A stretch of DNA of 9,984 nt, from NCBI GenBank assembly GCA_025464045.1, contig JAODBQ010000673.1:1-9984 (forward strand). Direction: 5' to 3'. The notes beneath the pieces were generated by a model. That model saw only the letters and a program-made list of their open reading frames with translations, had not been told where the DNA came from and did no database searches. How positions within the stretch are numbered: the first letter of the stretch is position 1; every line of letters begins with the position of its first letter. Positions 7,670 through 9,984 of this stretch are shown in pieces. The position numbers and the translations under genes were made by a program. Source of the DNA: Ilumatobacteraceae bacterium. Its GTDB lineage: Bacteria > Actinomycetota > Acidimicrobiia > Acidimicrobiales > Ilumatobacteraceae.

Positions 7670-8836
7670 ATGGACACGGCGCAGCTCGACGCGGCCCTGT
7701 CGTCCGCGGTGGCCGACGGCTCGCTCGCGGGTGTCGTCGCCGCGGCGTGGTCGGAGCGCGGTCTGTCGTACACCGGCGCGTTCGGGGAGCTCGTCGGCGG
7801 GCAGCCCGCGCGACCCGACACGATGCTGTGGATCGCCTCGATGACGAAGGCCCTCACGGCGGCGGCGGCGATGCAGCTCGTCGAGCGCGGCGTCCTCGAG
7901 CTCGATCGACCGGCTGGGGACCTCGTCGACTACCTGCGCGACGTCCAGGTGCTCGACGGCATCGACGAGCAGGGTGCGGCGCGGCTGCGTCCGCCGAGCA
8001 ACCCGGTCACCTTGCGGCACCTGCTGACGCACACGTCCGGCTTCGGGTACGACTGGGCGGACGCGTCGCTGGCGCGCCACGTGCCCACGTTGCCGACACC
8101 CGAACCTGGTTCGCAGGCGAGCTACGAGCATCCGCTGACGTTCGATCCGGGCACCGGCTGGTCGTACGGGATCGGCATCGACTGGGCGGGCCGCGTCGTC
8201 GAGGCAGCGTCGGGTCAGCGCCTCGACGCGTACCTGCGCGACCACCTGCTCGGCCCACTCGGGATGGACGACACCACGTTCGCGCCGTCGCCCGCGCAGC
8301 GCGACCGGATGGCCGAGATCCGCCTGCGCAGCCCGGACGGGTTGCACCCGATGCCGTTCGCCCTGCCGGAGGATCCGGAGATGCTGATGGGCGGTGGTGG
8401 GATGTACTCGACCGTGACCGACTACCTGCGCTTCACCCGGATGATCCTCGGCCTCGGCGCCCTCGACGACGTGCGCGTTCTGCAACCCGAGACCGTCGAG
8501 TTGATGGCTGCGGACCACATCGCCGGCATCACTGCGCCCGGTTGGACGACGTGCCGTCCGATCCTGTCGAACGACGTCGAGCTGTTCCCCGGTGAGCGCG
8601 TCGGCTGGGGGCTGAGCTTCATGATCAACACCCGCCGCACCGCGCAAGGACGGTCGCCCGGCAGCCTCGCCTGGGCAGGCCTCGCCAACACCTACTACTG
8701 GATCGATCGCACGGCGGGCGTCACGGGCGTGTTCGCGACGCAGGTGCTGCCGTTCTGGGACGGGCCGTCGCGCGCCGCGTTCGCGTCGTTCGAGGAGGCG
8801 GTGTACGCGACGATCGAGGACCGCGTCGTCCGTTGA
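7670..8836 (+). CDS. family VIII esterase / class C beta-lactamase-like serine hydrolase
   Basis: Encodes 388 residues starting 4 bp after the SMP-30 stop, with GAAGG 9 bases upstream of the ATG, so it is almost certainly co-transcribed and may be translationally coupled. The fold is that of COG1680 serine hydrolases. The nucleophile motif S-x-x-K is SMTK (Ser57, Lys60); the tyrosine of the second motif is Tyr166 (GWSYGIG); LRHLLTHTSGFGYDW (115-129) is a hallmark stretch; GGGGMYSTVTDYLRF (241-255) is also conserved. The third motif looks like WAG (335-337), as in EstB-type family VIII carboxylesterases, rather than the KTG of true beta-lactamases. That favours an esterase acting on short-chain or lactone-derived esters over antibiotic resistance. 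No signal peptide is visible, so the enzyme is likely cytosolic, again against a periplasmic beta-lactamase or penicillin-binding role. Confidence 0.87.
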   Translation: MDTAQLDAALSSAVADGSLAGVVAAAWSERGLSYTGAFGELVGGQPARPDTMLWIASMTKALTAAAAMQLVERGVLELDRPAGDLVDYLRDVQVLDGIDEQGAARLRPPSNPVTLRHLLTHTSGFGYDWADASLARHVPTLPTPEPGSQASYEHPLTFDPGTGWSYGIGIDWAGRVVEAASGQRLDAYLRDHLLGPLGMDDTTFAPSPAQRDRMAEIRLRSPDGLHPMPFALPEDPEMLMGGGGMYSTVTDYLRFTRMILGLGALDDVRVLQPETVELMAADHIAGITAPGWTTCRPILSNDVELFPGERVGWGLSFMINTRRTAQGRSPGSLAWAGLANTYYWIDRTAGVTGVFATQVLPFWDGPSRAAFASFEEAVYATIEDRVVR

Positions 8837-9333
8837 AGGCACTCGTCCTCGCCGACACCCACCTCGGGCCGGGCCAGGGCGAGCGCCTGACGCACCTCCT
8901 CGGTGACCGGCTCCGCGTGGCGGGGGCGATCCTGCACGCCGGCGACGTCACCGACGCGTCGATCCTCACCGCGCTGCGCCGGTTCGCGCCGGTCTATGCG
9001 GTGCTCGGCAACAACGACCACGGGATCGCGCTGCCCGAACGACGAGTCGTCGAGATCGCCGGTTGCCGGGTGGCGATGGTGCACGACAGTGGTCAGGCCG
9101 CCGGTCGGGCCACCCGCCTGCGGCGCTGGTTCCCCGACGCCGACGTCGTCGTCTTCGGGCACTCGCACCTGCCGTGGCACGAGACCGACGTCCGCCCCGA
9201 CGACGGCCACGTCCAGCAGCACCTCAACCCCGGCTCCGCCACCCAGCGCCGCCGCGCCCCCCGGTGCACCGTCGCCTGGCTGGACCTCCTCGCCGGCAAG
9301 GTCGTCGAGGTCCGCATCGACCCCCTCTCCTGA
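8833..9333 (+). CDS. YfcE/MJ0936-type metallophosphoesterase
   Basis: Encodes 166 residues, a typical length for the small single-domain phosphodiesterases of this family. All dinuclear metal motifs are present: Asp8 and His10 (ADTH), Asp38 (HAGDV), Asn60 (GNND), His84 (VHDSG), and His110/His112 (GHSH), followed by NPGS (132-135), which closes the site. The start is a TTG at 8833 overlapping the esterase stop TGA; the two genes share four bases, a TTGA version of the common ATGA coupling. No better start fits, because the first beta strand (KALVLADTH) begins at once. Such enzymes hydrolyse phosphodiesters or phosphomonoesters in vitro; the natural substrate is unknown. It is the last gene of the lactonase-esterase-phosphoesterase cluster, though the family is often found next to unrelated genes, so a shared pathway is only inference. 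Confidence 0.9.
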   Translation: MKALVLADTHLGPGQGERLTHLLGDRLRVAGAILHAGDVTDASILTALRRFAPVYAVLGNNDHGIALPERRVVEIAGCRVAMVHDSGQAAGRATRLRRWFPDADVVVFGHSHLPWHETDVRPDDGHVQQHLNPGSATQRRRAPRCTVAWLDLLAGKVVEVRIDPLS

Positions 9334-9384
9334 CCGCGACCCCCCCCGCTGCAGCCCCACCCAGCGCGCGTGCGCCGGCCGATT

Positions 9385-9425
9385 GCCGGTTGCCGGTTGC
9401 GGTTGCGGGTTGCCGGTTGCGGGTT
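9385..9425. repeat. degenerate heptamer tandem repeat
   Basis: Six units of GCCGGTT or GCGGGTT, one shortened to GCGGTT, run head to tail across 41 bp: 9385, 9392, 9399 (6 bp), 9405, 9412 and 9419. The two variants are mixed, which suggests repeated duplication with drift. It sits just before the palindromic elements. Confidence 0.8.
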
Positions 9426-9452
9426 GGGGTCGGGTTTGCAGGCGCGGCCGGT

Positions 9453-9504
9453 CGGCCAGGGTGGGCGCGTTGTGAGCCAGATGTGGCGCAATGCGCGCCC
9501 ACCT
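9453..9504. repeat. palindromic element A, copy 1
   Basis: First of two identical 52-bp copies. Its core (9460-9503) has perfect 10-bp outer arms GGTGGGCGCG / CGCGCCCACC. The stem continues as TTG / CAA after a 2-base bulge, then GCC / GGC (9476-9478, 9485-9487) around a 6-base loop, giving a nested hairpin. It resembles REP-type intergenic palindromes; the identity of that family is inference. Confidence 0.8.
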
Positions 9505-9513
9505 CCCCGTCCC

Positions 9514-9565
9514 CGGCCAGGGTGGGCGCGTTGTGAGCCAGATGTGGCGCAATGCGCGCCCACCT
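9514..9565. repeat. palindromic element A, copy 2
   Basis: Identical over 52 bp to the copy 61 bp upstream, with outer arms at 9521-9530 and 9555-9564. Only 9 bp separate the two copies. Perfect identity points to a recent duplication or gene conversion. Confidence 0.8.
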
Positions 9566-9600
9566 GCTGGTCGCTGGCCGGGGTGGTCGTGGTCCGGCGG

Positions 9601-9642
9601 GTGGGCGCGGTTGTTGCGAGATTTCGCAGGTTTCGCGCCCAC
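9601..9642. repeat. palindromic element B, copy 1
   Basis: The same 9-bp outer arms as element A (GTGGGCGCG / CGCGCCCAC, 9601-9609 and 9634-9642) enclose a different core. A symmetric internal loop of 5 and 5 bases surrounds an inner stem TGCGAGA / TTTCGCA (9615-9621, 9622-9628), which pairs fully if one G-T wobble is allowed. Confidence 0.8.
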
Positions 9643-9651
9643 TCCAGCTGG

Positions 9652-9693
9652 GTGGGCGCGGTTCTTGCGAGATCTCGCAGGTTTCGCGCCCAC
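9652..9693. repeat. palindromic element B, copy 2
   Basis: Differs from B copy 1 at two positions. One change turns the inner stem into a perfect 14-bp palindrome, TGCGAGATCTCGCA (9666-9679); the other lies in the internal loop. The outer arms (9652-9660, 9685-9693) are unchanged. Confidence 0.8.
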
Positions 9694-9743
9694 TCGGGCT
9701 GGGGCGCGTGGGGCAGTGGCGCCGGATGTTGGGGGGCGTTGCA

Positions 9744-9768
9744 CAAGATGAACTTTGGTCAAATCTTG
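9744..9768. promoter_or_regulatory. candidate operator overlapping the -35 region
   Basis: CAAGAT (9744-9749) and ATCTTG (9763-9768) form an inverted repeat with a 13-base centre, in AT-richer DNA unlike the rest of the window. The right half overlaps the proposed -35 box of the lipoprotein promoter, so a dimeric repressor there could block RNA polymerase. No known regulator is recognised. Confidence 0.3.
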
Positions 9769-9795
9769 ATCGGAATAGTCGGCATTCGGTAGAGT
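9766..9795 (+). promoter_or_regulatory. candidate sigma-70-type promoter for the lipoprotein gene
   Basis: A -35-like TTGATC (9766-9771) and a -10-like TAGAGT (9790-9795) are separated by 18 bp. They lie in the only clearly AT-enriched stretch of the window, about 75 bp before the ATG at 9870. Transcription would start near 9802 with a leader of roughly 70 bases. Confidence 0.45.
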
Positions 9796-9869
9796 CTCCC
9801 GGCGCAACGGCATCGTCCGCCGTTCGTCAGACCGATCCCGTGAACGCCAGAGAGAGTCAGGACACCCCG

Positions 9870-9984
9870 ATGCGAGTCCCCAGGACTTCCATGATCGCCC
9901 TTGCCGTGACGGCCTCGTTGTTGCTCGCCGCATGCGGTTCGGACAAGGACAAGAGTGCCGCGACCACCGCCGCGGCTGCCACCA
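9870..9984 (+). CDS. lipoprotein, probably an extracellular solute-binding protein (cut by window edge)
   Basis: Only the first 38 codons are visible. The ATG at 9870 has AGGA seven bases upstream, with an extra GAGAGAG run further off. The N-terminus is a textbook lipoprotein signal: basic MRVPR, hydrophobic stretch to about residue 19, and lipobox LAAC with the lipidated Cys22. After it come GSDKDKS and an Ala/Thr-rich stretch, a flexible tether. The mature protein would be anchored to the outer face of the cell membrane. Substrate-binding proteins of ABC transporters in high-GC actinobacteria very often begin like this, so that is the favoured guess, but nothing of the binding domain is inside the window. 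It is the only gene with a recognisable AT-rich promoter region here and begins a new transcription unit. Confidence 0.75.
   Translation, partial: MRVPRTSMIALAVTASLLLAACGSDKDKSAATTAAAAT

Larger units (their letters stand above)
9334..9869. other. 536-bp non-coding region with repeats and promoter
   Basis: There is no credible gene on either strand. Open frames here, including a long minus-strand one, translate the repeats into Arg/Ala/Pro/His-rich periodic peptides with no family likeness. From left to right it holds a C-run after the phosphoesterase stop, a GC-rich heptamer repeat (9385-9425), four nested palindromic elements (9460-9693), a G-rich stretch, and from about 9740 an AT-richer promoter and leader for the lipoprotein gene. 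No terminator with a T-tract is seen for the upstream cluster. Confidence 0.8.

Noticed and set aside
4932..7844. 970-codon open frame on the plus strand opposite the helicase
   Set aside because: It is antisense to a gene with all helicase motifs, is rich in Arg, Ala, Gly, His and Asp without domain pattern, and arises because GC-rich coding DNA lacks stops in other frames.
7670..8836. True beta-lactamase (antibiotic resistance) call for the S-x-x-K hydrolase
   Set aside because: There is no signal peptide and a WAG-like rather than KTG third motif, which fits family VIII esterases better.
7568..8842. 424-codon minus-strand frame opposite the esterase
   Set aside because: It is antisense to a well-supported serine hydrolase and has shadow-like Arg/Val/Asp composition.
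9453..9565. CRISPR-like reading of the two identical 52-bp repeats
   Set aside because: There are only two copies with a 9-bp spacer, the repeats are too long and strongly palindromic, and no cas genes are present.
8695..9933. 412-codon minus-strand frame covering the repeat region
   Set aside because: Its periodic peptides are translations of the palindromic and heptamer repeats, and the rest is antisense to the phosphoesterase and esterase.

Overview
The window is about 10 kb of very GC-rich DNA from a free-living, high-GC actinobacterium. The style of the secreted protease's C-terminal module and of the last gene's lipoprotein leader suggests the class Acidimicrobiia, perhaps an Ilumatobacter relative. 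That placement rests on recalled family knowledge and was not tested. I see no tRNA, rRNA, CRISPR array, insertion sequence or phage gene. Most of the window is ordinary chromosomal housekeeping and catabolic content.

Layout. Bases 1-413 (minus) hold the N-terminal part of an AI-2E/PerM-type membrane transporter that runs off the left edge. Divergent from it, 502-1338 (plus) encodes a class I SAM-dependent methyltransferase, followed by an alpha/beta-hydrolase of the epoxide hydrolase type (1426-2418, plus) with its own strong ribosome binding site. Convergent with that gene is a secreted subtilisin-family protease (2438-4150, minus). It has a signal peptide, an I9-like propeptide, an S8 catalytic domain and a C-terminal extracellular module. 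Upstream of it on the same strand lies a large Ski2/DEAD-type helicase with a DUF3516-like C-terminal half (4257-6761, minus).

Divergent from the helicase is a compact plus-strand cluster. It contains an SMP-30/gluconolactonase-like lactonase (6835-7665), a family VIII esterase/beta-lactamase-like hydrolase (7670-8836, only 4 bp after the previous stop) and a YfcE-type metallophosphoesterase (8833-9333, a TTG start overlapping the previous stop). The tight spacing says these three are co-transcribed, and two of them act on lactone or ester bonds. After it comes a 536-bp non-coding stretch with a heptamer repeat, four nested hairpin elements (two of type A, two of type B), and then an AT-richer promoter region. 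It leads into a lipoprotein gene (9870 onward) cut by the right edge.

Most notable points. (1) The A-A-B-B array of palindromic elements, which share identical 9-bp outer arms around two unrelated structured cores. (2) An abrupt switch to almost exclusively C-ending codons in the protease's C-terminal module, suggesting a mobile or gene-converted domain cassette. I found no convincing undescribed multi-gene system; the repeat array is the best candidate for something new.
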